A stretch of 64,000 nucleotides of DNA from Lactifluus volemus (taxonomy: Eukaryota; Basidiomycota; Agaricomycetes; Russulales; Russulaceae), in contig WTXI01000009.1 of assembly GCA_022376515.1 (NCBI GenBank), positions 744,001 to 808,000 of the forward strand, read 5' to 3'. Of this stretch, positions 45,867 through 57,451 are shown one piece after another; positions within the stretch are counted from its first letter, which is position 1; each line of letters starts with the position of its first letter. The position numbers were made by a program, and so were the translations under genes. The notes below the pieces were generated by a model. It saw nothing but the letters and a program-made list of their open reading frames with translations, was not told where the DNA came from and ran no database searches.

Positions 45867-47922
45867 TCAGACAAAAGCCTGTCGTAGGGCCTGTAACATG
45901 GTTTGTTAAGAAATCTCTTGAAACGTGAATACGGGACTTGCCTCATCCAGCACATCTGATAGTCTTTGTTCCAGCTCCACGCCGTACTCCTCCCCTTGGA
46001 GTGCATGGGTCTGCAGACAGGTACAACCACCCGAAGTTTGAATATGCACTCTGAGAGCCTCTAAGTATTGTTCGCGAATGCTCGAAGAGGTGAGTAGCGG
46101 ATTTGTAAAACTCTCCTTCAGTTCTCCGATCCGCTTTGTGAACAGGTCACGCAACCATAAGGGGGGAGTAGGACCAGTAACAGGCCGGACGTTGCCGTAG
46201 TAATCTGGCTCGGTCGGAATATTTAATTGAGAACAATATCCCCAAATTGTCGATGGGCCGTTTTGATTGTCAAGGTATGACTCAAGGCACGAGAGAAGGT
46301 TGTCTCGACAAGACTTTCGAAACCTGGCAAGATCGCGCAGTGCCCAACCTTCAAATTGTTTCAACCCCTCTCCAAGAGATTTAAATGTCAAAGGGTGATT
46401 TAGGGTGAGAAGAGCCGCAGTCCGCGCTTCAGGTAAGAGCCTATTTTTTCTTGCAATAGCATATACAAGGGACTCAGCTCCGTTTGGTCCAAGCAAGTCT
46501 TCCCTCGCGACCTCGGCACGGATGAAGGTCTGGATGGCGGACATTTCGTACTTCTGGGAAGCGGCAAGCAGGGCCAAGACCTCAGTGTAAGATAACGGGA
46601 TCTCAGAAGGAATTGAGTATAGGACAGTGATGAGAGCCCGCAATACATCTGCCTTTTCGGATACCTGTACCAAAGGGAGCCCATTTACGACGTCTTTTAA
46701 ATCGGAAGGCTGAGGGAGCGAAAACATATCCATGAAGACTTGCGATGAGGATGCCAAGATCGACTTGTGTAAGGGAAAGTTGGCGTGATCAGATGACTGA
46801 ATAATGACATCTGCTCTGCTTGTGTGTAAGGATTTTGGAAGAGGGAAGCAAGTTAGACGATTTTCCATAGAGGGCGTTTCTGTCCTCAAGTCGGAGAGGG
46901 CTGATTCGTCTTGTATGGGCTGTAGTTTTTTGGAGAGAGATGATTCTGCCTGTAAGAGGCGTATCTGCATGCAACTCCTAGTCTGTCTACATCAAAGGTA
47001 CTCACCTTTTCCATGCTCGAATGAACAACATCAGTAAGGGCCAACCAGAATGCATGTCTCGTCTTGCTAGGGATGCTCGCACAATGTTGGCATCGCATGC
47101 CGTAAATGTGACCCGCCAATGCGGTCTGAAATTCGAAGTGATCAAAGGAAGAGGGGCGTCCTGGCATTTGATAAAGGTAGTCATCGAGCCAATATGGGAG
47201 AACCGCGTTTATGCCAGAGGGCTGAACACATGTTAGGCCAGTCAGCGTGCCGCATGCGCCAGATGTCCTAAATTCCGAAATCTTCGATGTCATATTGATT
47301 CGAACTCCACGGTGATATTCCCAGAGCTCATAGAGATAAGCACCTGGTATAATGTCGATCTCAGGTTTGTCTTCGAGGTTCTCAATCGTCAGATTAAACT
47401 TCAATGTGATTCGGGCGCCTGGGTGGCCTCCAGAAGAAGTCCATGCTTCCGCGCAAGAGAATATATTTGGAAAGCATTCTCTTGGCGGATGAAAGGTAGA
47501 TCCTGTAGAGCGATCGTTCCCCGTATGTGACTCAGGACACTGCTCATTTTATACTTCTGTGCCACTGAGAGGAGTTCTATGATTTCTTCTATTGTTTGAG
47601 GGAGGGAAGGGGACATGGGGAAGGTGAAGGTGAATAGGCAGGAAAGGATCGCACCCCTTTCTGACATTTCCACCACTGGAAGGGAGGTCTCAGCATCTGG
47701 AATGATAACGGCGTCTGAAATATTGGAAGCAGCGGCTCGTATCAACCCTTCAAGTACGGGAGAGCTCTTGAGAACATATAGTCTCAGTACTCGAAAATCC
47801 TGGCAATCGCAAGAACGGAGGATGATATCTGCATCAGGGTCGTCGAATAATTTGGTACTGTGGCTAGATGACTGCTGAGGATGAGGGGAGGCCACTTCAG
47901 AGTCTGGAGATCCTGTAGCCAT
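45867..47922 (-). CDS. Double-BTB/POZ protein 3
   Basis: Complement(join(45867..45890, 45942..46949, 47006..47922)), about 653 residues after allowing for one indel. BTB 1 lies at about residues 25-150 (DADIILRSCDCQDFRVLRLYVLKS, with a 15-residue insertion relative to paralogues). BTB 2 is in exon 2 (SRADVIIQSSDHANFPLHKSILASSSQVF). The helical tail contains TSGGCTCLQTHALQGEEYGVELE. One base is missing near 47419. Introns: 56 nt GT-AG, and a 51-nt terminal intron with an AG|GCAAGT donor. This is the best preserved of the three tandem copies. Confidence 0.78.
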
Positions 47923-47982
47923 GGATAAGTAAAAGGTATATCGTGAGGAATTGAAGGTTGAACTTGTTGAAGGCGGCGGCAT

Positions 47983-49240
47983 AGTCACGTGCTAATGCCA
48001 CTTGCAGCCACGTGAATGGTTGAACTGAAGCTGGTGGCAGAAGCCGTGAAAAGAATACGCTCAGACGCGTCGTGCTCGATGCTGTCTGAGCCGTCGCCAG
48101 TGAGGACATTCAGATGGACAACTGGAGCATCGACGTCGTGATTTCGGCGAGCCAGAAGGGCTTCGGTGGGCCTATAGGTCTTAGCATCATCGTCGCTGGC
48201 CAAAGGGACATGGAGGTCGAATCTTGTATGTCAGACAGCCTTGGCGGCGTTGGCGGATTGTCTGGTCTTTGAGACACGCCCGAAGCCTGTCACCGCATAC
48301 TATGCCAGCTGAAAAAGGAAGTCTATACTTGACTCAGTTGGGATGCTATGTTCACCGTTATTACAGATGGCTCTTTGTCATGAAAGCATGCGAGGGCGGT
48401 TCCGCTGCATACTTTGCAACCCCCCCCCAGTCAACTTGATCCATGCCTATCACGGGTCATTGTCTCAAATAACCAAAGCCAGCCCTTCTTTGGACGAGCG
48501 TCTCTAACTGCATCGCAAGACGAACCATCGTATCGAGGACGCGGCTAGAGAGCTCGGGCTCTCCCAACTCCTCGTTGTTCCAATTCTCTACTGGTTCTTA
48601 TTCATGGTTCCTCCCATACTATTAGACCAATTCTACCGCATAGGGTATGTTTCTATGTAGCGGTCCGATCATTTTGCCTCATTGAACCTCTTTCTTCAGT
48701 CACACGAGAATCACGGCGATAGATTATGAACGCGTTGACCGATCATTGACGGTGTCAAGGAGGTCATCGCAAGGCTACATCCAAAAGGGGGAACCCCACC
48801 TCGTGAAGCCGCTTGCGGATCGAATGTGTTGCCATGCTTCAAAGATTCATAGGGAGGCAGAAAACGATTTGATACCCCGAAAACACCTTTAGTAGTCCAA
48901 GGGGAACCTAGATCACCGTAGGCCTATATCATACAAAGACTATGCGTCAGTTCCCAAAATTCAGTTTGTAAGAATACCACATGATCTCCTGCTATCTATG
49001 AAGAAATGAGCTTTGTTGATGGTGCCGTGTCGATAACTTCGCACCTTGCCTAATGTCTTGATACAATCATGAGTTGTCTACCCAGGAACACATTCGACTT
49101 CCACACCTCCGATCCGAGTAGATGGGCCACCACTAGCAATAAATGTCATTTTTGATTCATCCCGCCGTAATCCGATAGAGTGGATACATTGGTAGAACGT
49201 ACTGAACAGAAAGAACACAAATGCATCATGCAGTGTACGC
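47983..49240. repeat. Segmental duplicate, copy 1 (partner 56057-57205)
   Basis: Starts around CATAGTCACGTG and ends shortly after ACTGAACAGAAAGAACACAAA. It is near-identical to the second copy, with small indels (for example a run of nine C at 48420 absent from copy 2). Open frames inside are short and not conserved between copies, so I take it as non-coding or a dead element. Confidence 0.8.
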
Positions 49241-49364
49241 CTTCGTTTTCAACATCCTTACTTATTAATAACACCTGATATATAGGCCTGATACCTCAGC
49301 AGTGTCATTATCTCGCTGAGGTAACTGAAGGCTGAGATAACTACGAATACTAGCTTTATACGTG

Positions 49365-49757
49365 TCACATTCCACTTGGATCCTCTATAAAGTTGCTGCC
49401 AGTTTGATCGGAGCAACAAGTTGTAGTTGCCATGCAATCAAGGGATCTATTGCATTCGAAAAAGCAAATCTCGGCACAATCACTTTGAGGTACGGAGCAA
49501 TCACAGGAAGCGACACCTTGTCGGGTTGTAAACTTTGTATTGTTGCGACTCAAGTTAGATGCAGAGGGGTTGTAGGCCTCGGCCTCAAGTTCGTCTGGTC
49601 GAGCAAGTCAGATTTCTCAAGGCTGGATCCGCAACGAGCGTACCGTAATATTGTTCAGGTTCCCCATGTGAGGCTCGTCGGAGTTGCTACTACTAGTCGG
49701 CACAGCCGATGCAGCGAGCGGAACAAGAAGAGCAGTCAATAATTTGAAGAACAACAT
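49365..49757 (-). CDS. Small cysteine-rich secreted protein
   Basis: The first exon (49644..49757) starts with a clear signal peptide: Met, a hydrophobic LLTALLVPL-type core and an ASA cleavage site. A GTACG donor follows at 49643. The second block (49365..49594) encodes a C-terminal domain with eight cysteines in about 35 residues, spacing C-x-C-x6-C-x3-C-x3-C-x6-C-x5-CC. The two blocks join one base out of phase at the most obvious acceptor (after CGACCAG), so another acceptor or a one-base loss is needed. Small, secreted and disulfide-rich is the profile of fungal effectors or antimicrobial-like peptides, but no family is recognised and no activity is implied. Confidence 0.55.
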
Positions 49758-50221
49758 TGTAGCCAAGGGAGTAGTAAGGTGATAGATGGTGGGGGAGGGT
49801 CAGCCTGTCGCCGGGTGTGTCACTGTGTGTGCTTGAAGGAAATGGTCGAGCTACCTGGCTGGTACGAGAAATATCATAGGAGTTAGAACGACGACGGCGA
49901 TGACGACGGCGATATAAGGTATACACACCTGGAACACAGAAGGGAGTAAAACTTGAAAGACTCGAAAGATGAGGGAGGTCATTGGAATCTAGGTGACTTT
50001 TATATTGAAAGATTACCCGTAAGTTCAGTTGGTGCACCGGCATGTCCGGTCTTGTCAGAGGCGCCACCAGTATATCACAGACACTGTCCCTCTTCTGCTC
50101 ATTTGATTATTATGTATACAGAAGCGGAGGACCGCATCTTGAAGTTGACATCAGGCAGTCGATATTCAAAATCAGCCGTGACTGGGCGTACAGTCAAGGT
50201 CACGGGTCGCACGGAAATGTG
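49758..50221. other. Intergenic
   Basis: Upstream region of the cysteine-rich protein gene. No other feature was seen. Confidence 0.5.
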
Positions 50222-50223
50222 AA

Positions 50224-51081
50224 TAGCCAGGTTCAAAGTTGAGCCGCGACTTTCGCGGTCGCGGTTGGGGTCGTGGTTGGGGCTCATCACATAAGCATTA
50301 ATTCATAGTCCGCATTGTTACCGCCCGTTCGGGCCTGTTCAGCAACCGTAGGAACGGGTTTTTCTCCGACAAACTCCGCAGCTTAGTCATAAGGTCTTAA
50401 CTTTCTTTTTGGGAGAGAAACCTTAACCATAGTTTTTAAAAATTGTTATTCATCCATATAGGGTAGTCACCGCTTTGTTAGAGCGGGGTTTCAGAACCCA
50501 CATATGTAATCATCACTTCATCACTAGATCTGGTTCTAGTGATTGTGATAACAACTTTCAATCAAAAAAAGGGTAAGGTGTGCTCTGACTTTGCTGAATT
50601 GCATCTATCCACTATTAATTCTCCAAACTAAATGTCAAGTAATCATTTTGTGTACTATAAAGTATGCTACATGTTAATTAAAAATATTGACTCATGTGGA
50701 TTTGAACCCAGAACACTCCTAAGATGGGAATGTGTAGTCAGACGTTCTAACCGCTGATCTATTCGGCCCGGGTTTCGGGCCCTACTGTGCTTGCATAAGA
50801 CAACAGTTCGGGCACGGCCAGAATTGGGAGTGGCTTTGAAACCCCGCACTGATGACTAACCTAAACCACCATATATGGGCGAAATACGAGATTCAAAAAA
50901 CACATTAGGATCATATGACTAAGCTGCGGAGTTTGTCGGAGAGAAACCCGTTCCTACGGTTGCTGAACAGGCCCGAACGGGCGGTAACAATGCGGACTAT
51001 GAATTAATGCTTATGTGATGAGCCCCAACCACGACCCCAACCGCGACCGCGAAAGTCGCGGCTCAACTTTGAACCTGGCTA
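50224..51081. mobile_element. Fold-back element with 168-bp terminal inverted repeats, TA target duplication
   Basis: The left arm 50224-50391 and right arm 50914-51081 are reverse complements, with about one mismatch visible (TTTTTC against TTTCTC). Both outer ends carry TA next to GCCAGGTTCAAAG, consistent with a TA target-site duplication as made by Tc1/mariner-like transposases. No transposase frame is inside, so it would be non-autonomous. The AT-rich interior (about 520 bp) contains a weaker nested inverted repeat (around 50455-50505 and 50830-50875), a small hairpin at 50521-50544 and a tRNA-like segment. Confidence 0.85.
50689..50768 (-). ncRNA. Degenerate tRNA-like sequence (A and B box) inside the fold-back element
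   Basis: The minus strand reads GATCAGCGGTTAGAA (A-box-like) and, about 45 nt later, GGTTCAAATCC (a good B box). A short stem ACTCC/GGAGT-like segment sits between them. Acceptor and T stems do not pair properly, so it is not a functional tRNA. It could be a relic of a tRNA-derived SINE or a cryptic Pol III promoter. Confidence 0.5.
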
Positions 51082-51471
51082 ATGATAGCCGAGAAACGGT
51101 CATCATCGATGCATCATCAATCGATCATCTCCATGTAATTGAAGCTATGTCTTTCTTAGCAAGAGCTTTATCTTTAACTATATGATTATTTGCTAACATT
51201 ATGTGATATGCGGTATAATGCGCGAATCGGCTTTAGGTGATACGCTCTCTCGAAGGTGAACAGACCGCAAACGTAATTGTAGTATTTTACCATGTATGCA
51301 TGGCATTGAAAAAACCAAAAAAAGGCTATAAACAACGTGTCTCAAGGTCAAAAGGATATAAATATTATATGCAATCGGTGAACCCAAGGAGCAGAAAAGG
51401 TGTGTTGGAAAAAACTGCCGGACTCGGAGGGGAGAGTGAGGGAGAAGAACCACCTCGGGTGCGTACGCGAC
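51082..51471. other. Intergenic
   Basis: AT-rich flank of the fold-back element. No gene was seen. Confidence 0.5.
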
Positions 51472-53267
51472 TCAATCCGCGTCGATATGGAACAGCCCAT
51501 CATCATCACCCCCGGCCAGTTCTGTATCTGTATCTGTATCCACCCACTGGTCAGCAACAGCACCTCCATTTTCATCATCCTGTGGTCTGCGAGTCCGCAT
51601 TCGGACTATAGTAGTCCTTCTGATACCAGACATCAGACCATCATCGTTCACAGAGCCCTTCTCAGACACCCTAGCTGGTGTGGCAGAGGCGCTCAATGGA
51701 ACATAATTTGCTACGGGAGGAACAGGAGAAATTGTGAACACGTCGTCCTCAGCGCTACCGCTGCCGCGGTGGTGGTGGTGGTGGTGGTGAAGATGATGGT
51801 GCGCCCGGCACACTCTATGTAAATGCGCACTGCGTGCCCACATCCTTGGAGAGTGCGGTACAGGTCCATTGAGCAACATCTCATGATGCGAGCTCGAGCA
51901 CTGCACTGGCAGGATGGGAGTCGGCAACAGGGGCGCATGACGCGCATGCGGGGTACACGAGCGCGGCCCACGATAATGGTACAAGTGATGATGATGACAT
52001 ACCGGCATGAGATAGGTCCGAGTCGTGGTTGTGGTCGTAGCTGGACCCGACACTGGCGGCGGATCCATCATGGGCGATGCGAGGCCAGGACTGTGGGTGA
52101 GGCACAAGTGCTGTTGGGGTATCTGAGACATTTGAGGTCGACGGTGGCTCGGTGTTTGCGCGGCGCAGTCCGGAGGGAACCCAATCGCTGCTGAGTCTCA
52201 GACTGCGTCAGCCCCATTCTCGCATAGAGTCTGCCTTGCTGTTGACCCGTGGTGTATGAAATTTGCCTGGCGATCCCCGCGTGACACTGAGGAATGCAAG
52301 GACGGCAAGCAGCAGACAGAGCTGTCCTACTTCCAAACGTTTCTCCACAACGACCTGTGGAGAGGCTATCAACTCACGGGATACACTGCCGAATTTAAAC
52401 GAAACGGGCAGACCTCCTCGGCAACCTGTGAGAAGAGAGCATGTTGTGTAATGTCCATTTCCTGGCGGCGCCTTTCAAAGCCACGATCGAACGTTTGTAC
52501 CCCTGGGCCTGCGCGCGCCCCAAGTCCTCGAGGCGGCCAATGTCTTCGCTCAGACGCCTGAGCATCTCTTGCATGGCGCTCGTCTGTTCTTCGACAGAGC
52601 GTGCGTAGAGTGTCCCTAGAGCACGTTGAGTCGGTTCATGGTCGTGCGATAGATAGACTTACCGGTATGTACTGTGGCTGGCGATGGAGAGGGAAAGGGG
52701 CTGACTATATTATATGAGATGATTAAATGACAGAAGAAGAGGAGTTTGTTGTGAGAAGTGAATGAGAAGACGAGCGTGACGCAGATACGGTAGCTCCGGA
52801 GATGTTCACCGGCCGGGATGATAAAAGTACAGATGATGGTGGAGAAGAAGACTCGTTGCTTGAAAACATGAGAGATCGTACAGTAGAATCATTCATTTGC
52901 TAATTAGAACCTGAGGGCGGGAGAGAAGAGGCAGGCGAAGAGGTAGTAATGGTTGAAGAATCAGGACTAGTTAGTGCAAGCTGAGCATGCGACGATGGTT
53001 CAGTCCGAGCAATGTCCGTACTGTGTCGGAAGGAGAATTCTACGGTTTCAGGCGATCACGACGTTTCGGTCATCCGAAACCGGCTAATCGGAATGCGTAC
53101 TAATGATTGCTGGAACTCGGCAGGAGCGTCCACGACGGACCAAGCGACGGACTGCTGTTCAGTCTCTAGGAGCAAGTCGGGATGGTGAGCGATCTGATCC
53201 TGTTGCCGCGCACTGCTTTCTTCCTCCCAGGTATCCCACCTTCATTGTTTGAGATGGGTGAGGCCAT
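51472..53267 (-). CDS. Unrecognised low-complexity gene, probably frame-damaged
   Basis: Coding-like minus-strand blocks: MASPISNNEGGIPGRKKA start at 53267; a block near 53180-53060 (HHPDLLLETEQQSVAWS); a Ser/Thr-rich block 52990-52720 interrupted by one TAG; a helical block about 52615-52430 (EEQTSAMQEMLRRLSEDIGRLEDL, coiled-coil-like); and an open frame 52131-51472 that is His-rich (six His encoded by a GTG microsatellite at 51766-51788 on the plus strand) and ends in an acidic tail. Phases between blocks do not all agree. No domain was recognised. The upstream region (53313 onward) is duplicated at 62347. Confidence 0.4.
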
Positions 53268-54021
53268 AGACGCGAAGGAGGGGAGATGGGACAGTAATAC
53301 TCGTTTGAGTAAATGCGAATGAAAGTCGATGCGAATGTACCGATAAAAAGTCACGAATAGACGTCGGCGGGTGGAACGACTGCGAAAAGGAGGAGAGGTA
53401 CAGTAAAACAGGGTTTTTTCCAAGGCAAGATACAAGTACGAAATGAACTCCATGCACGTTCTTACCGACGTACGCCTCGACGGCGACGGTCTAACCCTCC
53501 GCGTCGGTAGCGTCATCGTAACTTACGTCTTGGACACGCTATCTGTAAACTCCTTGAACACGCCACTGACAAATTGGCCAGCTGCGCCGTGTCGATCCGA
53601 TTATCGTCGCACAACTCGTGCGGCGAACTGCGGCTGCCCCGCTGCCGCGGTCGAGCACGGGAAGAGCATGTACCGGTCCCATTTCGAGGACAAAATGTTG
53701 GAATGTGGGGGCCGCGTATACGGTGTGGACGCGCGTTGAACTGTCCATAGACGCATACAGTAATTGAAATCAGTCCATCAGTCGGATGCGGAAGTGAAGC
53801 GAGGCGAGACGGGCGTCAAAAGCATAGCCTACAGCCACAGCAGTAGCAACTGCGGAAAAGGCATGCAGATGCAGACGCCACAGAGTTTGCTCTGCATCAT
53901 CGGTGAGGTGTCTGGTGTGTCTGAGACATGGACGCAGACATCAGCTGCCGCAGGGGGGTGACTCGAAGAGGAACGAGGTGCTACAGTACTACAACAGTAG
54001 TATGAGATTGGACAAGGCTAA
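53268..54021. other. Intergenic, part of the segmental duplication
   Basis: From about 53313 this DNA is duplicated at 62347 onward. Short open frames on both strands are not consistently preserved between the copies. It is the shared upstream region of the low-complexity gene and the downstream region of paralogue B. Confidence 0.5.
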
Positions 54022-55774
54022 TCAATTATCCTCTGTCCCGCTATTGTCGCTGGCACTCCTGACACTGTTTATGCCACTGATGCCCTCCTCCTTCATAGGA
54101 CGTGGTGACTCGGACTCATCGGGCGACTCAGACTTGTTGCGCGACTCGGATCTCACGCTGTCCTCCCTTTGAGCGCTCTTCTTCCTTTCTCTCCTGAGAG
54201 CCTTCTCCATCCTTATCACCTTATCCCTCTCTCTCTCCTCAGCCTCTTTTTCCCAGCGCCTCTCGCGTACGACTAGCGCACGAGTTTCGCAGATGCCGGG
54301 GCTGCACATCGACCCCCCGTGCTCGGGGCAATCCCACCTTTCCTCTTCCTTATCCACTATCCTGACTCTCGCCGGGTCCTCTCGCGGTGCATCGTACCCA
54401 TCCCACAGGTTCTCATATATCTCGGGCTCAGTTTGAGCCTGGGTCGAGGGCGTATTGCCGTCGTCGTCATGGGCACCGCGCGAAATGATGCTGCTCCTGA
54501 TCGAGGTAGGACTTGGCGAATCGTCGAACAGATCATCCATAGCTAGCACTATCGATTCTTTCGGACTATCTTCTTCACAATGTCCAAAGTTTTTGTCGAG
54601 GGCCCTTAGCCCACGGCGCGGCGGGGACTGGGACTTGTGGTTGCCGGAACCAAGAACGTTGGTAGGGATACGAGTGGGGAGTATATCGTCATTGTCTGTG
54701 CTCTGATACCCGCTGCTCGCGTGCGTTGGCGCGGCCGAGGACATAGAGGTGGTGGAAAGGCGCTTCCCTGGAGAACCATGATCTACAGCTGATAAGATTG
54801 CAGAAAAGGGAAAACGTACATTGGTTGGCGTGAATGGCTGTGGCCGAGGCGGACGCGCAAGAAGTCGTAGAAGGCGGTGGTGGCGGCGACAGAGCGTTTC
54901 TGGATCCAGAACAAGTAGTTGAGGCGCTGTTGCTCTGAGAAACGATTTTCTTAATGTCCCTGGATGAAGACGTATTTGTTTGCGGGGCAGCATCATTATT
55001 CCTAGCTGCAAGCCCTTCTGGAGATTCAACTATGGGCGCAAGATAAGCTTATAAATGTAAGGAAAGAATCGATGTTCGCAAATACCTATTGGTACCGGCT
55101 GAGGTCGTCGGACGAGAAAGGAGCTGTCAAGTGGGCGGCACAGTCGCGTGGCCTCGGAGGGTACATCGCAGTAGGTAGATTTAGGATACGGGTATTTGAT
55201 CCGGCTGGAGGAGACCGATGTGAACTTTCAAGACTTCCATATTTCGATGGTAAGTTACTCACGTCTTGTCAGGCGCCCAACCTCGAAACCAATGTTCTTC
55301 GATCCATGTACGTTTCCAACCTGACAATGTATGAGTAACAATAACTGAACCATCACTAGTACTGAACCCACCGTTCTCCTCTATCGAACTTCCCGTCTCG
55401 AGGTTACAGTAGAACACTTTGGAAGACTTGCCCGACTCGGCTTTTATCGGGTTCAACAACATCCCTTCCCACGAATGCATTCCCAACAAAATTTCAAACC
55501 TATCAAATTCGCAATTGACTTCGATTATCACCATTCCTGGAGACTGAAGACAGACGACGAATCGGTCCTGGTTCGGGTTAAGAAACATAAAACTCACGGT
55601 CGGATTGTGGAACATGGTCATCAAGACATCCTTTTTGCCTGTGCAACACGCTAGCCAGAGCGAGACTGCGCGCCGATCCGCCGGCACCTCCAAGTTGGCG
55701 TCGAGTGGATATGGACGCACGATGGTAAGGTACTTGGGCTCGTCATCCGATGATGGTGGTGGCGTTATCATCAC
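54022..55774 (-). CDS. Unnamed MCSPGIC-motif protein B, five exons
   Basis: Complement(join(54022..54767, 54820..55029, 55086..55204, 55263..55543, 55598..55774)), 510 residues. It is colinear with gene A exon by exon: N-terminal folded part (DEPKYLTIVRPYPLDANL, LLGMHSW, EEHWFRGWAPDK), Ser/Pro-rich linker, acidic patch, then CPEHGGSMCSPGICETRALVV and an Arg/Glu helix. It then ends in an SR/SE-rich tail, lacking gene A's last 230 residues. The first intron (55544-55597) is 54 nt and open in frame, so it can be overlooked. The intron 54768-54819 (52 nt) was chosen over a 31-nt alternative because it restores the Trp/Phe-Lys-Arg junction seen in gene A. No frameshift was seen. Confidence 0.75.
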
Positions 55775-56056
55775 AGTCGGTTACTACCAGCTATATTTCA
55801 GAGCAGCACACAACAGAAAAGAAAAGAGAATTCACAACAAAGGCAGGGGGAGGGAAAAGAGACGGTGAAGTACTAGGGAAGTGGCTTGAAGTGGCTTGTC
55901 AGACGAGAGAGGGTGTTGGCCTTTATTATGCTATGCCATTTGGATTTAAGAAACAGAAATGAGGAAGGTTGAAGCTGCGCTTGTGTGAGTCATGCGTAGT
56001 AGCCTACGGTGGGAAGGCGCGGGCTGGCGCAGTGGCGCGCTGTGATGCTGATCAGG
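55775..56056. promoter_or_regulatory. Upstream region of gene B
   Basis: Purine-rich on the plus strand at 55810-55870 (CT-rich on the gene strand). No specific element was identified. Confidence 0.4.
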
Positions 56057-57205
56057 ACATAGTCACGTGCCAGTGCCACTTGCGGCACGTGAATGTTGAA
56101 CTGTTTGCGATTTGTGTAGCGTCAACGTCGCGAGCCAGAAGGGCCTCAGTGCGCCTCCCGGCCTTGGCATCATCGTCGCTAGCCAAAGGTCGAATTTTGT
56201 CTGTGTCAGACAGCCTTGGTGGCGTTGATGGTCTGTCTAGATCTTTGAGACACCCTCGATGCCTGTCACCGCGTACTATGCCAGCTGAAGAAGGAAGTCT
56301 ATACTTGACTCAGTTGGGATGCTATGTTCACCGTTATCACAGATGGCTCTTTGTCATGAAAGCATGCGAGGGTGGTTCCGCTGCATACTTTGCAACTACC
56401 TTGGTCAACTTGATCCATGCCTGTCATTGTCTCAATAACCAAAGCCAGCCCTTCCCTGGACGAGGGTCTCCCATTGCATCGCAAGACGAACCATCGTATC
56501 GAGGACGCGGCTAGAGAGCTCGGGCTCTCCCAACTCCTCGTTGTTCCAATTTACTACTCATGGTTCCTCCCATACTGTTAGACCAATTCTGCCGCATAGG
56601 GTATGTTTCTATGTAGCGGTCCGATCATTTTGCCTCATTGAACCTCATTCTTCAGTCACACGGGAATCATGGGGATAGATTGTGAACGCGTTGACCGATC
56701 ATTGACGGTGTTCAAGGAGGTCATCGCCGAGGCTACGTCCAAAAGGTGAACCCCACCTCGTGAAGGCGCTTGCGGATCGAATGTCGTTGCCATGCTTCAA
56801 AGATTCATAGGGAGGCAGAAAACGATTTGACACCCCGAAAACGCCTTTAGTAGTTCAAGGGGAACCTAGATCACCGTAGGCCTATACCATACAAAGACCA
56901 TGCATCAATTCCCAAAATTCAGTTTGTAAAAACACTACATGATCTCCTGCTATCTATGAAGAAATGAACTTTGTTGATGGTGCCGTGTTGATAACTTTGC
57001 ACCTTGCCTAATTTCTTGATACAGTCATGAGTTGTCCACCCAGGAACAGCATTCGACCTCCACGACCTCCGATCCGAGTAGATGGGCCACCACTAGCAAT
57101 AAATGTCATTTTTTGATTCATCCCGCCGTAATCCGATAGAGTGCATGATTGGTAGTACGTACTGAACAGAAAGAACACAAATATATCATGCAGTGTTCGC
57201 GACCG
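56057..57205. repeat. Segmental duplicate, copy 2 (partner 47983-49240)
   Basis: Near-identical to copy 1 over about 1.15 kb. It begins at the CACGTG-containing segment and ends just beyond ACTGAACAGAAAGAACACAAA. A frame starting MPAEEGSLYLTQLG (56278) is shared with copy 1 but diverges after the C run there, so coding is doubtful. Confidence 0.8.
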
Positions 57206-57451
57206 TTAACCTCTTATTAATAACAGAGGTTCACGAGTTAGGATCAATTTTGAGCCAGGGAACCTGCGCCAGGCTATCATAGAACTACATCGTGTTCGAA
57301 CGTAAACGTTGTGAAGAACGAGAACTGTATTACAACTACAGTAGTTGCAAGTATCCTGCAGAGTCCAGTTCAAAACCTGAACGGTGTGAAACAACAGCCA
57401 GAAAAAGAACGGAGACTTCAAGGGAAGAAAAGAAGTAAATGACTGCCTCTA
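57206..57451. other. 3' flank of the NLR gene
   Basis: Short unique stretch; nothing recognised. Confidence 0.5.

Noticed and set aside
50689..50768. Functional tRNA gene
   Set aside because: A and B boxes are present, but acceptor and T stems do not pair and the anticodon arm is irregular.
54789..54819. 31-nt intron in gene B
   Set aside because: A 52-nt alternative using the acceptor at 54768 matches the gene A junction and normal intron size.
56278..56514. Small gene MPAEEGSLYLTQ in the duplicated block
   Set aside because: The frame is not maintained in the second copy (48301 onward) because of a C-run indel, and it has no domain or splice logic.
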